Source: Tubulanus polymorphus (lineage: Eukaryota > Nemertea > Palaeonemertea > Tubulaniformes > Tubulanidae). Taken from it: a DNA stretch of 64,000 bases. This document shows positions 27,601 to 40,682 of the stretch, piece after piece. Under the pieces are notes generated by a model. It saw only the letters and a list, made by a program, of their open reading frames with translations, was not told the origin of the DNA and made no database searches. How positions within the stretch are numbered: the stretch's first letter is position 1; every line of letters begins with the position of its first letter. Where the stretch lies: positions 22,102,001-22,166,000 of the forward strand of contig NC_134025.1 of the NCBI RefSeq assembly GCF_964204645.1, given 5' to 3'. A program made the translations under genes and the position numbers.

Positions 27601-30600
27601 GACACATTGCTGCAACCGGGGCAATAACTATCCCTGTAATCGGCACAAAATACACAAGCACCACCTGAATAATGAGTATTAATATAAACGGGAATTAGTA
27701 ACGTATATTGCAAAAGCTTTATTGCTATTGTCCCTTGAGTTATTTTGGTCGTTGTGCGCTTAGTATACTGGTATACTGCCGTTAACTATAGCCTATCCAT
27801 TGGTTTAATTAATCGAATTCATCTGCAATGGTGGTGTCGATATGGGGCATTTGATCATTTCAAATGCACAAGGGAAGAAGGTTTTTTCACTGTGCTGCTC
27901 ATTATTCGGATCTGGTCAAGTCGTTTTATTGTAAAAAGATACGGTAACAAAATAGTTACTAGAGTCACGAAATCTGTTTTTTCGCCAAACTAGTTTCAAC
28001 ATAAACAATGGAGAATTTAGGTTTGCCAGGTCTGCCAAGGAGCATTTGGGAAGCCTTAAGGTTGTGCTTTCCAGCTCAGCTGTATATGTAGTTCCTCCCT
28101 TATAGTCTTACTATCGAGTGTCTTCCTATTATCAACTGAATAAATTATACTATAATGAACGTAAACGGTTTTCTATTCCCGAATGATCTTTACCGTCACA
28201 AATGCTGTCGCTTGCGGGCGAGTTATAAATATACGGAGTCGCGTAGACCAAACAAATACGTTCTTATGTCTGTATATAATTGAATTTCTGTTTACCGTTG
28301 GGTGCGCGTATATGTGTACGTCGTTATCGAGGTGGTGGTATTAAGTATTCTGTTTAAAACGGATTAATGAAGTCGTAAAGACGATTCAAATTGCCACCAA
28401 TACTTGCAATTATGCCTTACGTTTACGACTTTATTAACATGGCGATACATAACAATAAATTATTCTTTATTTTCAACGGCCTTATATAGTGATTAAAATC
28501 GCGACATTACTAACACCCTTGTAGAAGTATATCATAAATGTTATTCGCGCATGAGCACACGCTTTTATGATATTCGTCGGCAAAATCTGTGAAAATATAT
28601 AATGACGATTCATTTCAGTCCTGCATATATCACGTTATTGATTTTGCTGTGATTTTTCTTTTCTATTTTTATCTATTTTAGATACAAGCGAATTAAATTC
28701 GAGTGGTGTTATTTGAAGTATCGCGAAGAGTTGGTAACATTAGTAAATCTATATGAAATCTGCGAGAAAATGTCACAAGATGATTGAAAAATGAAGCGAA
28801 CTCTAATAATCGAATGTATTGATATCTGGAATAAATGAAATACGTAATAACTACAGAATTAGCGAACGAATTAGAGAATTGCATTTGTACCGGATTCATG
28901 ATTATTAATCGTAATTTCTGAAAATTCTATCAGAAAAAAAATAAGTCAAAGCAATCGGGATTTTCTTTCTACTATACGCAAGAAGTGTAAAATGATATCC
29001 ACGTCCTAAACTGCTCTTTAGCAGTATAAGCCGTGTATAAAGTATATACGGATTGGGTATAGTTCTTTAAAAGCCACGCTTTATTGCAATATGACCCACG
29101 TATCTTGAAAGACGTTTTTCATCGGCGAACAATTCATCGGAAGTTTATAAAGAAATCGCTGTGACATTACGTGAATTGAGGTCGCAAACCAACGTGCGTA
29201 AATTCTGGGTGCTTCAAAAGATGCACATCTTCCTATATTATGAACGATGTTGTGGGACAATGATGCGAATGTGCGGATTCAAACGAGCATCGGTAGGATA
29301 TGTACCAGCTCAATACAAAATTCAAGGTCGTACCTAGCATTTGAATTTTAGGGGGCCGAGAAACCCGAAAATAGAAGTTCCATAGGATATACCAATAACA
29401 ATCGCAAAAAGGGCACTTTTCCAAAATTTCGGGGGGGGGGGCAATTTCCCCCTGCTAAATACGGATCTGAAATAGTGGAAAATACAAAATCCACTTAAGT
29501 AAATAATCGATTGTGAAATATGTTACCAGCCACCCTTATCCAAAACTCAACAGTTTTACACCTTAAGAAGTTCCTATCTGGTATATTGGTAATTTTTCTA
29601 TATGATATACACTTTGCCGTCTCGATGACGGAGCATCGTTATAAATAAATAAAGCGTTCATTGAATTGAATTAGATATTTTCTGCGACTAGTGTTTCCGA
29701 AGATTAACAAGGGCGGAATGAAAAAATCGTTATTTGCTTTACGTGCATAATTCAGCTTATTTTCAATTTGATTCGGTGTAGTGGTGTACGTAACTATTCA
29801 TTTGTTTTTATAAAAACTGATTGAAGAAAGTGATGAAAGTTTTAAAGAAATTGTACTATACCTGAATATGGCGGCGGTGGATGGACGGATTCAGCTGTGG
29901 CTGCTTGTAACCAGCGGGCATATGCATTAGTCGGGTCATAGTAACTTGTCCGCGGCAGCTGGTCGTGCGATAACTGTGGAAGCCTGCTGTCGAGTCCGCG
30001 GACTATGCCGTCTTTCGTATCCGGCATATCCAGTATGTCCTTCATCGAGAAACTGTTAGCCTTCATCGTGTTCATAGCCAAGGGAGAATCCATCTGAATA
30101 ACACCCATAAAAACAATAGTTTTATTTCACCGTCCAGAACAACAAAAAAAGAGATTGATACAAGCAGCTCGTGCGACCGTGCGGCTGAAATCCGAGTGAT
30201 ATCCCCGGTGAGTCGACGCTAGCCGGAGGGTGAGTTATAAACCGACTCCTTTTTGATCCCCTCGCGGATTGTTATAGTGTGCCCCGGGGTGACGCCTGTT
30301 TTCGGGTAGGTTCAGGTGGTCAGTATCGACCCTAAGCGCTAGTGCCACCGTGAGACTGTCGATGAGAGCGTTGATGATATCACTACTGTCACACGATTGC
30401 CACTTTATGTTCGTTAAAAAAGCAATCAGCGTCGGTATAACCGTAAACGCCGCGACGGTGACGGTGGGTCGGTTTTAACGTCAAAAGGCGGAGCATTACA
30501 GGCGATTGGTTCGTCGAGATGCATTGACAATTTGTCAATGGTTTAAGGACTAATTTGTCAAAGCAGTTAATGGGAAACCATGATTTATAATTGACCAATC

Positions 30601-33600
30601 AGGCTATACCCTCAGTCAAAGCGCATAGCCGGTGCAAGAAAACGGTCTGATTTTTAAGTCGTTTTTATGATTATACAACGAAGCGTAGTCGAACGCTATC
30701 CTTAAAGGTAATAAAGTACGACTTAAGTCAAACACCTCGGACAATAAGTTAATTTCCAGTCCCATAGAACGCGATGAATAGGCCTTCTTCAATCTCCCGC
30801 TGTCAAATACAACATCTAGGTTAATACTTTATATTCTCCAGCAAAATGAACGTCTTTAAGGCCTCGGGTGGCAATTCTCGCGTTTCTCGCCACCGTCAGA
30901 TAAATCCGAATACCCCTCGTGTTATCAGAATGTACGTTCAGGCCGAACAAGCATGTCCATCACCACGAACAATATTTTCAATCGGTATCTACATACGACC
31001 GAGCAATTGTCTTAAAGCAGGTAGAAAGTAATAAGTTTTCAACCCGTTATATAGAAAAATTCAAAAGATTAAAAGCGAATCTCGATTTATCAAAAAATAA
31101 AATCAATAGACACGACGTTTCGAAATCTCGCTATAGATCATCGTCAGGTGTCTACGTCTGAGTTATTCTGGCTATTCTACTAGTAGGTATGGCTACTTTT
31201 TGGAAGTTACGCACGGTAGGTTGATTAGAAGTCCATAATCCCGTACATTCTAGTGAGCGCCAAATGTGTTTTCGACATTTTCTTAAAAGACCACTTAAAA
31301 TCGAGATTTGCAGATTTTACCCGTCGTAGTCGTAACTTAATTACGCGGCGACTCATATCGACTTGAAAATAATTCGGGCTCTAATCCTGAATTAGCTCGA
31401 GGCAATAACGCCGCTTTTTACTTTGAATATTCAAGTGTATTTAGACGAATTGTATATAACGGTTGAATTGGTGTTTAAGATGGCCCTCTAGACACGAGTG
31501 TCTGTTAGAATAATGGACAATGTGGACAATCGTGAACGCAACAAGCCTTGTATAACCGTCTTTAAAAGCGACGAAAAACCTCTCGGAAACTGGTGGTGAC
31601 ATAAGTCGAGTATTCCGTTTGAAAAATAGTTGGTTCCAATAGAAATGAATCGCTTGCAAAAAGACTTTTGGAGGGCTAGCATGTTGGCATACACTTTAGA
31701 AATACTAAGCATCGCGTATCTCGCACAGTCTGGATTTCCAGACGATCTATACAGGTAATCATAGTGTAGTTTACTTCGGGGTTAACTCGTCTATAACTCG
31801 TAAAAATAGCTCGCGCCCGTGTTCTTTTAGACGTCGCGGTGATGTCTATAGGTTTGGCGTCACGAATTATTTACTTGAAGTCAACTTTCCCTATATCCAG
31901 GTCCATTATATATGCCTATCGGTTGGGCCCGTATTTATATGCGGGTTCGGCGGATTAGTAAATTACTAATTTTGCTTTACGGTCGTAAACGTTTGAACGC
32001 AATATCGTGGACAGAAATAAACGCGCGGATCATGCATTTCGAGGAAACTCGCAGTGGAAGCGAAACAAGATTTTCATTACCCGAATATTTACTATAAGAC
32101 AGTATGAAAATGATTTCCACGATAGGTTTCAGTCTGTAAAACGTTGAAAGGTTTCGGGCCTTTGATGACGCTTTTTGATTCTAGACGGGTTGACGATTAC
32201 GTTTTTTTTTAACTGCATGATAATCGATTTGTCATGATACGGTATGCATGTATACTTTTTGGAATCACTGCCAAATATATATGAACAGTATTATTGTCAT
32301 CAAACCGAAACAACGAAGGAATAATCATACCATATGGCAGTCAATCAGAAAGGATTGTGTATATTATACACACGTTGATATGAGCATGTTTGATTTTCGG
32401 TTGGAGATCAATCGGTCGATTATTGACCATCAAAATCGAGGCCGTTTAAATATATCCGGTAAACAACTCTTCATATTTGAGTATTGTCTGTAACTGTATT
32501 ACACAAACACGATGGCACGGGTCATTCATAGAGAAGGAGAGAGAAATTAAGAGAGAGAGCGAGCTTTCAGATGTTTTACAACTGTACCGAAGTTAGATCG
32601 TGTAGTACTACTATATTTACGAAACTTGAGGGCGACACATCCATCGATTCGATTCCGGGGGTCTCCAGATCGATCAGATACTACGATTACAAATATCGAC
32701 GCCTAGCATAGATAATGATATACGGTCTCTAGTCTCGGGTTCGAGAACACCAAAGCGAAAATGACTTCTGATTATTTGATATGAACTTATCTACAAGTCA
32801 CATACACCATGGACGTATAAATTAGATTCTAGTTTATACATCCACGCGTAAACCAACCAGTTTCAATATCAAAACATTTGTCTAATCAACCTTCTTCAAG
32901 TCGTTTCTGAACATGTTTTCAAAAATGTATTTGGGATATTGTGATCGAATTCTAGAATCTGAACTTAAAATTTCTGATTTCAAATTTCAAAGTGTTTTTC
33001 GGCACATCAAATTTCACCGAAATATCCTATGACATTTTGCATTGTTATATTTGAGTTTTATGAGTCTTTAGCAAACATTCCTCATCGATTTTAAATCTCA
33101 TTGATTTATCTATTAGTGATAGGTATTCACTAGCGCACCTGCTCTATCCAGATAATATTTTAGTCGTAACCTAAATGAAACAAATATTCATAGTTTTGTC
33201 GCAATAGTACAAAAATTATGGTTGATCATCAAAACAATAAAAACAAACAAATCGTCGAGCTTCGTTGAAATCGCTTAGTCACGCACAAACTTACGATTCG
33301 TCATCTCAGTGACATTTACTTTGGTACAAAATATCTACAGTAAAAACGAACGTATCGAGTTTAAACAATTCATACTAACAGTACGATTGGTATGATTTTT
33401 GTGTGTGATTTTTTCCGAGAAATTCACTGTAAGCCGTAATTTTCGACGAATGACGTTTTAGGAAGCAACGTGTCCGGGTATGCCGATCGGTCGCTTCCAT
33501 TTTGGAAATTTCCGCTTCGCATTCGATGTAATTCGAACAGAATGCAACAACTGAAGCGAAAGAAACCGACCACTCCTACTCGACCGTAATATGGAACCCG

Positions 33601-34468
33601 ACTATACGCGCCTGATTACACCGCATGCACAGAGAAAAACTCCCGTATTCATTCGGCCCGATTGTGTCGGTTTCATATCTGGCCTCATCGGATTTTCTAT
33701 CAAATTTGCTTCCAATAAAAGTGTCAGTTCTAAGGCAACCGAATGAAGCCTTTCGGTTGGAAAACCATTCACAAACCGAGGCACTATAAACATTCCTCTA
33801 ATTGATTCAAATTCCAATAAATCGCCCCGATTCTAGTAAGCCATAATGCGGCGTTATTCGCGTATCAATTTCAGACAAATGAAAGAGCAAATTACGGCTA
33901 ATCATCCGATCTGTGGTTCCGTCGTAAAATAAAAGATTGCATAAACGAATTCGAGATGCATGAAATTGAAAAAAAATTGATTGATAAATCGCGACAAATT
34001 GGTTGAAAAAATCTTCCTTTGGAAATGGTATCCATTCACCTACCAAAAGCCGACACGATGTTATCCAGAAATTCACGAATACCGTTTGCGAACGTAATAC
34101 ATATTTGAAATCTTAAGCAAGATAGATTTAGGTAGCTAGTTGATAGTTGACCAAATAAACTCTTCATTTTGGAGTGTCCTCAAGAAAATCAACAACACAC
34201 TCAATAAATTGTGAACAACGTCCTCAAGTGTAGTACTTGTGCTATATGACTATCTTACCCGCTGGTTGTTACTCAATAGCGTGTCAAGGAAACCTAGCGA
34301 ATAGCGGTCCTGTTGCTGTTGATGATGATGTTGTTGTTGTTGCTGCTGCAGCTGCTGCTGCTGATGGTGGTCAAGATGTTGAAGATGATTTTGATGGAGC
34401 GACGAAGATGAAGTCTGTTGCTGTTGCGGCTGATGGGCCGGTAACGGATGCTGTTGCTGATGCATCAT
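24620..34468 (-). CDS. Nkx2-2: Nkx2.2 / vnd-type NK2 homeobox transcription factor, 3 coding exons
   Basis: A nuclear DNA-binding factor of the NK2 class, which patterns ventral nerve cord and endoderm/pancreas in other animals. Exons 34468-34259, 30093-29862 and 25386-24620 join at phase 0 and phase 1 to give about 402 aa. Exon 1 is Gln/His-rich and ends [11 protein letters not shown]. Exon 2 holds the TN/EH1 motif [12 protein letters not shown] (residues 84-95) and [13 protein letters not shown]. Exon 3 holds an acidic stretch, the homeodomain (231-290) with NK2-diagnostic Tyr54 in [11 protein letters not shown], the NK2-specific domain [15 protein letters not shown] (304-318), a Met/Asn-rich tail and [11 protein letters not shown], like the vertebrate Nkx2.2 C-terminus. 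The [18 protein letters not shown] segment and [10 protein letters not shown] separate it from Nkx2.1. Exon 1 has no upstream in-frame ATG, so 34468 is the start. Exon 2 can also be entered from other first exons. Confidence 0.95.
25440..25612. mobile_element. MITE in Nkx2.2 intron 2, close to the homeobox exon
   Basis: About 170 bp starting 54 bp upstream of the homeobox exon acceptor. The left end TATAGAGAATCCCACAATTA is nearly identical to the left end of the element at 47077-47528. The right end is a diverged inverted copy (reverse complement begins GTAAAGAAAATTCCATACTT). The interior has CCTGAAGATGAC and GACGAAACGTC motifs. Confidence 0.6.
25613..29323. other. Nkx2.2 intron 2, no gene
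   Basis: Intron between the TN exon and the homeobox exon. It is AT-rich with no supported exon. A GC-rich patch at 27390-27440 (CCCGTCCCCCGGGGGACTGC) stands out but has no recognisable content. Confidence 0.4.
29324..29462 (+). mobile_element. MITE copy (AGGGCCGTACCTAGC family)
   Basis: Begins AGGTCGTACCTAGCATTTGA, with an interior block GGGCACTTTTCCAAAATTTC, and ends in a G-run followed by CAATTTCCCCCTGCT. Aligns in order with copies at 46293-46441 and, inverted, 50636-50786. Confidence 0.65.
29620..29680 (+). repeat. Retroposon-like 3' end
   Basis: GATGACGGAGCATCGTTATA followed by AATAAATAAAG and a TTGAATTGAATT tail resembles a LINE/SINE 3' terminus. No body is recognisable. Confidence 0.3.
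30094..30240 (-). promoter_or_regulatory. Candidate proximal Nkx2.2 promoter and alternative start
   Basis: Immediately upstream of the TN exon the minus strand has TATAA at 30239-30235 in a GC-rich patch, with CTCACC about 30 bp later (A at 30209). A transcript from here would read through the acceptor at 30094 and could start at the ATG at 30108 (MGVIQMDSP...), giving a two-exon protein like vertebrate Nkx2.2. The initiator match is weak. Confidence 0.35.
30240..34258. other. Nkx2.2 intron 1, no gene
   Basis: About 4 kb between the Gln/His-rich exon and the TN exon. No coding exon with paired splice sites was found. At 31108-31160 there is a GACGTTTCGAAATCTCG / ATCATCGTCAGGTG stretch of the kind found in decayed transposons. 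Confidence 0.4.
34259..34450 (-). repeat. CAG/CAC-rich coding low-complexity tract
   Basis: Runs of CAG/CAA and CAC/CAT encode Gln and His stretches in Nkx2.2 exon 1, for example [18 protein letters not shown]. Length may vary between alleles. Confidence 0.7.
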
Positions 34469-34578
34469 CGTGACTGGTGGTGGTGACCAGAAGACGTTAT
34501 TTCCGTGCACTATTTCGGTGTGGCTTCGTTTAGTATGACGTGTAGTGTTTGAGACAAAGTTCAGCTCTGATCTTTATA
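34469..34578 (-). promoter_or_regulatory. TATA/Inr core promoter for the Gln/His-rich first exon of Nkx2.2
   Basis: On the minus strand TATAAAG at 34578-34572 is followed 28 bp later by TCAAAC with the A at 34550, a spacing expected for a TATA box and start site. The resulting 5' UTR would be 82 nt, ending at the ATG at 34468. This supports 34.5 kb as a real transcription start. Confidence 0.5.
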
Positions 34579-34579
34579 T

Positions 34580-37500
34580 TGACTTTAAGATACCCAACCT
34601 GATAACGAACGACATTTGTATGTTGATAAGAACGACCGGCCCTCCCAGTCTTCGGGGACATTATTGATTAGATTTTCGTAGTTATTTTGCATTTCAATGA
34701 GAGACTTTACCTTCTCATTTAATTATCACCCCCAGTCCCATTGTCAACAAACAGCACCTGTGCCTTGAAACGATCCGCTTTATTCAATTCGCCCCTCAAC
34801 AAAGTACCAAGAAAATCCAAGCAAGTCACAATGCAACAATCGAAGATCATATCTTTTACATTTATCCCGGGGATAAATGATGCGAAGCTAAATTGTTATA
34901 TAGGCGATTATAGATTAATTTCGGTTTAGTACAGAAAGGACATTAACTCTGATAAGATATCACATATATGCAATGAATTGTCAAATGAGAAATAACCCAA
35001 ACTAGTAGTTCAAATTTCAGTTTGAAAAAAATAGATCGTGATAAATCGTCGTATTATTCGAGTCATCTGATCATAAGGACCAATAACTTTGAATATTGAG
35101 TTAAGTTAATTTTTAATGAAGACAAATCGAATAAACAACAGTCGAAAGTTGAACCGGGCCCTAAAAATCGTGATTTTCCTGATTCTTATCACAATGCAGT
35201 TGTTCATAATTAGTAATTTAGTTATTTTTTTGAATTTCTGGATCCCTTCTTTTGAAATCTTTATCCTGTTTATTCGGTTTTCTTTCTGAGATGAACAAGA
35301 AAGCCGCACGGCTCTTAAAAAGGTAATCCTAACACTCTATAATAGATCGATCCATAAATTATGCATCCGAATCAAGTCTTTCTCTTAATCTTGCGTTAAA
35401 TTATTAACGCTGACGCTGTGTTGTCTGTGGATGGTTGTCTGCAGGCGTTGCTATGATGACCGATCTATATCAATGATGTTGCTCTTGCTGTCAGACTCGA
35501 ATTCACATGAATATCTATCGCATTAATTACACCCGATTTCGGTAGAGAAATGTTAGTTAAAGTTTTCATAATATTGCCCGATTATATTTGTAAAAGAGAT
35601 TCGCATTCCATTCTGGTCAGATTAAGGGGTTAAATGCGGAGGCTTATCATCGCATGCATAATACAGATATTTGTATTATATCAACGTATATAATGCAGCA
35701 TAAACACGAGCTCAAAGAACGAATTAATCTCATTTAACATGTTGTAAATACCCAATTACTCATATGACCCCCTTTTAGGGGATCTCATTTTAGTAGATGG
35801 TTCAAGATCCTAACGCATACACCTGAATGTTCTATGCGCGTAGCTTTATTTCGATTCAAAACCGACAGTGATTTTGACATTTTGAACTGGATACAGCAAA
35901 GCGTGTTCCACCCATCGGAAAAAAATGTAGATTTTGAGACATGATTCTGCGAACATTTCAAAGCAGCTGGCCTTCGCAGCCGCTTTATTATAGTAGTAAT
36001 CTTTGATCCCAATATAATATTTTACCTTCCGCAGTTAAGTGTAAATACACGCTGTTTACCCGGCCTTATCATTGTGTGATATCATGATTTATTGGATAAG
36101 ACGGACAGGGGATAAACTTCATAACTACTGATAAGAAGCCGAAGCTATTATTCGGGAATACCGTATGTGCCGGTCATGATTTGCCACCGTTGGGACTAGG
36201 TGATTCGCCAAGCCGAGTATAATTTCCTGGTACATTCCGGATATAGATTCATGCAATTCAGCCAGCGATTTTCATATCAAAACGGCATAAGCAATGAAGA
36301 AAATCTTACATCTGAAGGAATTAAGAGTCGAAATAGTAGATAGAGATACTCGCTCTGAGAAAACGTTTTTTGACAGGCCAACATTTAGTCAATTATCAGT
36401 TGTTTCAGTTAGTAGTCAGATTGTACTCATAAATGGCGCATTGAAATCATAAAAATCATCCACATGTTGTTGTCTCTGAATACTGTAACAAGCAATGGAA
36501 AACTTCCTTTTCATGAATGTAGATAACGCGATCTTAAATCATTGTGGAGTATATACATATTTTCCTTTATGCGTGAGTTTGTATCAAGAAAAAAAGGCAA
36601 AAACGAGGGTTTGCAGAAAGAGTTTGAAATAGAAAACGTTCTCAATAACTTGAACGTCTGACAAGGGACTGCGATTCTAGAGAAAATAGTCGACAGACCT
36701 CCGAGAAGACCTGAGTAACGGGCTAATATTTACTCTCTTGTACGTTTAGCGGAACATTAACTGCTCAAACAAACACCATATGGCTAAATTATACACCCGC
36801 GACACCTAGCGTTAAACGTTTAAAATAAACTGTAGTCCGTTACGATGTGTATAGATAAATCCCTGGTTTTTCTCTTTTCCTCTTTTGAGGTATTAACTTA
36901 TCAATTCGCTATTAGATAAAATGCATCTTAATTTAAGACAAATTCAAAAATGACTGTTTTCCCTAAACTAATCGTCAAATGAGAAATCTAAATCTGATTG
37001 TATAAAAGGCGAAAGAAAAAGTGATTTACACAATCACATTCCCAACACAGACTTTCGTTTCTCTTCTTTAACATAGTATCTAAACAATGCATATGCCATA
37101 GGTCATTTTCTATAACGTTTCATACGATATTATGGCGTATAATAGAAACAATGGTAGGAAATCATTTCGAATTATATTCGAAAACGGAAAAATATCGATT
37201 GCCGTAATGTGTCAAGAACTTTCTTGTCATTTTCCGGAGGCATCAGTATTAAAATTAGGTTTTAAAAATCTAAAACCACACACGTATGCACTTGCGAACA
37301 CTCGAGACTATCTTTTTGCTATTTGTATTGCATAATCGCGTGGGTAAGTGCATGTAGTAAATAGACTTCGTTTGATGTTATGAATAGTAGAATTCAACTC
37401 GATTTTACGACGTATTTTCAAATACCCGATAAATGAATAATAACATACTCCATAATAACTAATGAATAAACAGTCTAATCCATAGTAGAAAATCCCCAAA

Positions 37501-39250
37501 CAGACTAAGAATGCATAGAATTTTCATTTATCACTTGAATATAAGTCTTCACTCTGTCCGATTTCTGGTCATTCCACCTGACCATGGATTTTTAAACGGT
37601 CCAAGCACTGGATCCTTCATTATAACCATATAGTGCACTTAAAATCTGTCCAAATATTACATCGTTTGTATGGATTATGAAAAATAAATATACCATACTA
37701 CTTTACTATGACCTGGCTATGGCTGTTAGTGACAGTTTCATCAAAAGGAAATTCCGAAAAATAATTTCTGAATTTATAGATACATGGTTTACAGGAATTC
37801 TGATTTTTAGAACGAGCAAATTTGATAGCGTATAGAGCTGTCTTTTTTTCATCGCTGCTTTGAATATTGCAATCTCAGTTTTGATGAAATGTCGTTCAAA
37901 TGACCATCGTCGCTAATTACAAAAGATATAAATTTCAGTCATCGATATTTTTCATTACATTCAATAGAACTGTATGTGCCGGTCAACTTCCGGTCACTGC
38001 GCTCGCGCATCGTGGCCAACCACGTGACAGGAAACGGTGTAACTACTCTCGGCGCAGTTACCAATTTCTCGAGTAAATATTTGATGATATCGGCAATTGT
38101 ATCGTATTTATGGTGTAATTGTGAGGGCAGACGAATGTAATATGTATAACGAGCGAAACGAACAGTCTCTACGAACTTAGTGATAGATAGTTCGTTCGCA
38201 TTATCCGGAAAAATATAATATTTTGCTCGAACTCACAAATAGAAAACAAACTACCCGTAAATCTACTGAAAGATTATTTCGCTACGGCTTAACTCGGCGA
38301 TCGACGTAAAAACGCAAGAATCGCACGCTGTTCTTACTTCGCTTGATATGTTCAGAAAATTATTCTAGAAGCATCCCAGCTTCTGGAAAGATTAACGATC
38401 AGCTGAGAAAATAGGTTAACGTACAAGAAAATGTAAGAAAATAATACATCGCACCGCGGGAAGAGGTTCGATCATTTTGTTCGAAATGATATTGCCCGAC
38501 GATTATATTATTCAAACAAGATGCCTAATTCTACAAAACGTTCAAATAAGCATGATGACCTCTAGGACAATTAAACAAATAATGATTAATTTTTTTTTAG
38601 AAGTGAATGAATAGTTCAAATTATTAAATACGTGAATAAACGACCCTACTTTTCTAATATTCTAATATTTGTGCTTCCTCTTAAAATGAAACGAATGAAT
38701 ACGATGGTGCAATATGGTGATGCGATTACAGATTCTGTTAAAGTGTCGTACAGTGAAATATGAAAAAATAATTCTTCATAACAAATTCTATAGATTTTTC
38801 AACGCGTAAATTCATTATCTTCAAACAATTTTCTTTTCTCCCTTTGCGCCTTTATATGATCTTCTGGTGAACAGGTGAATTAAGTTGATGATTTGAAACT
38901 TCAGATTTGCCTATGCATTTCTACCACATACCTCCGTAAATTCTGAGAGTTTCGCGTATATCCAGGACTTAATTTCGTCCATTTTCCCCACCAATTAATC
39001 GTTTAAAGTAGTTTCAACGCACCTTTTATTAACTCTTGAAATAAGGTTTCAACCAATAGAATTATGACATCACGGTATATTGGAAAATATATGCCAAAAG
39101 AAAGGTGACAAAATCTATAAGTAAGACGACGCCCTATTGTTATTTTTGAAATATATTTCATAGTTTTCGACGAACGCTCGTGGCAACGATTTCCCGGGTT
39201 ATAGAATCGCTGTGAAATCTGATCCCGGAAAATCAAAGATACGGCGTCGT
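34580..39250. other. Gene-free stretch
   Basis: No exon with splice support. A GC-richer patch near 37980-38065 contains CACGTGACAGGAAACGG and could be regulatory. Otherwise AT-rich and featureless to me. Confidence 0.35.
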
Positions 39251-39328
39251 CGTAACACGACCGCTTGTGAGAACGCTTGCCACGCCGGTCACCGCAACAA
39301 GTGTACGAGCGGATAAGTCTGAACTCAC

Positions 39329-39439
39329 CTGCCGGCGCCTTAGCTGCAGGTAGAGCAAGGCCGTGGCCCAGTCGGTATAGGCGAACAGCATGGACCCGGT
39401 CATATCTCTTCTTCGATGCGGTTAATCCTGTTACAGAAT
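39329..39439 (-). CDS. Candidate distal first coding exon with TATA/Inr promoter
   Basis: The minus strand shows TATATAAA at 39471-39464. The initiator TCATTC has its A at 39439, 32 bp downstream, followed by a 36-nt leader and an ATG at 39403. A 25-codon frame (MTGSMLFAYTDWATALLYL, then QLRRRQ) ends at a consensus donor CGGCAG|GTGAGT. It ends at phase 0, the phase accepted by the Nkx2.2 TN exon at 30093, so it may be an alternative Nkx2.2 first exon. It could also belong to an unseen gene or be skipped over. The peptide matches no motif I know. It lies in a GC-richer island, unlike its flanks. Confidence 0.5.
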
Positions 39440-39463
39440 GATACTCGATATATGACTGTCGTG

Positions 39464-39471
39464 TTTATATA
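39464..39471 (-). promoter_or_regulatory. TATA box (TATATAAA)
   Basis: Exact TATATAAA on the minus strand, placed 32 bp before a TCATTC initiator. It drives the candidate first exon at 39439-39329. Confidence 0.5.
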
Positions 39472-39849
39472 ATGTGTACATGTGATGATGGTTTATTGGT
39501 TGATGATGTTGATGGGTGTGGAAATATATACATCCGTATCCTTTGTCGAGTGGCATCAATCGTTTAACACGTGACTGAAAGTTGCAGTCAATTGTCACAC
39601 ATTCGACTGTAGCTCTGCACGTAAGGTACCGCCCTACGGTATCGATCCGAATATCTCATACGTTGAAATAAATCTGCATCGCTCTGAAATTGATTCAGAA
39701 TCGTTTTAAACTTTTAAAAGCCCGCGGTAGAAGGTCTCGGCCTCGGCAATACGAATCTATCAAACGCAAATATCATATTCCAGATAGTTGAACGCGACTA
39801 CGGCAATGAATGTATATATGCCTAATTCTAAGCAGCCAATTGCAGAGAA

Positions 39850-40003
39850 ATCATCAGAGAATTTATTTCGAAGAGATGAAATGAAATTCCATTCTAATTC
39901 ATAGCTGCAGACTCGTAATGTTTAATAAAGCTTATCAGAGAATTAATTTTGAGGAGAAGACATGAAATTCCATTCTAATTCATTGCTGCAAACTGGTTAT
40001 GTT
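39850..40003. repeat. Tandem duplication, about 75-bp unit
   Basis: Two adjacent copies share ATCAGAGAATT and the block ATGAAATTCCATTCTAATTC followed by ATGTTT. The copies run 39850-39923 and 39930-40003. Confidence 0.75.
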
Positions 40004-40682
40004 TCGACACGGCGATCTTTGGTCGGTTATGAAAAAATGTATCCAAAAAAAAGAAAAATTGATTATCATTTCGTTCATGTCATTTAATGGGCGTCATTAG
40101 TCGACAACGCATGTTTAATTCCCAGTAAAAATCCACGTTTTCAGCTGGATTTAACATAACGCTGCTTGACGTCGTGAGCGTTGACGCTTCGGCGTTCATT
40201 ATATCAATGGCCGTTAATTGGGAGGACGTGGAAATTTGCAAACACTGAAACTGTTGAATTAAACAGACCGTACCTGCTGCGTTCTTTTCATTCGCATTCG
40301 ATAAAAACCAGCTAGATTTTACATGAGAACCAGTTATGTTCGTCGCCATCGTCATCTCGCATAGAGGAAAAAGTGGGAATTAATCTGTACGCGCCTAATA
40401 ATATTTCGATGCTCAAACCTCAAAAGTCAATATCGTTTTGATTCCCGCAAAACTAAAGCGACGTTGTATCTCGGCGCGTCTTGCAGCCGGGTTCGAGAGA
40501 CGATGTATTTTCATTCCAAGGCTGACTTATTCGATACGATTAGATTTTTGCCTCGTTCCAGCTCGTGTCAGGGCATATTAGGTGAAAAAGATAAGCCGAA
40601 CTACCAAATTTGAAAATCGATTCAATGAAATAGTATCATTTCGACTCTAGTCTAGCAATTCATTAAGATACAGTTCCTTAGG

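Noticed and set aside
34469-34510. Start of Nkx2.2 exon 1 at 34510
   Set aside because: The codon there is GTG, and there is no in-frame ATG between it and the upstream stop. The first ATG is at 34468.
24600-39439. Nkx2.1 identity for the homeobox gene
   Set aside because: Homeodomain residues ([28 protein letters not shown]) and the C-terminal [11 protein letters not shown] fit Nkx2.2, not Nkx2.1.
40270-40346. Minus-strand frame MTMATNITGSHVKSSW with donor GTACGG as an Nkx2.2 exon
   Set aside because: It ends at phase 1, incompatible with the phase-0 TN exon, and lacks a promoter or acceptor.
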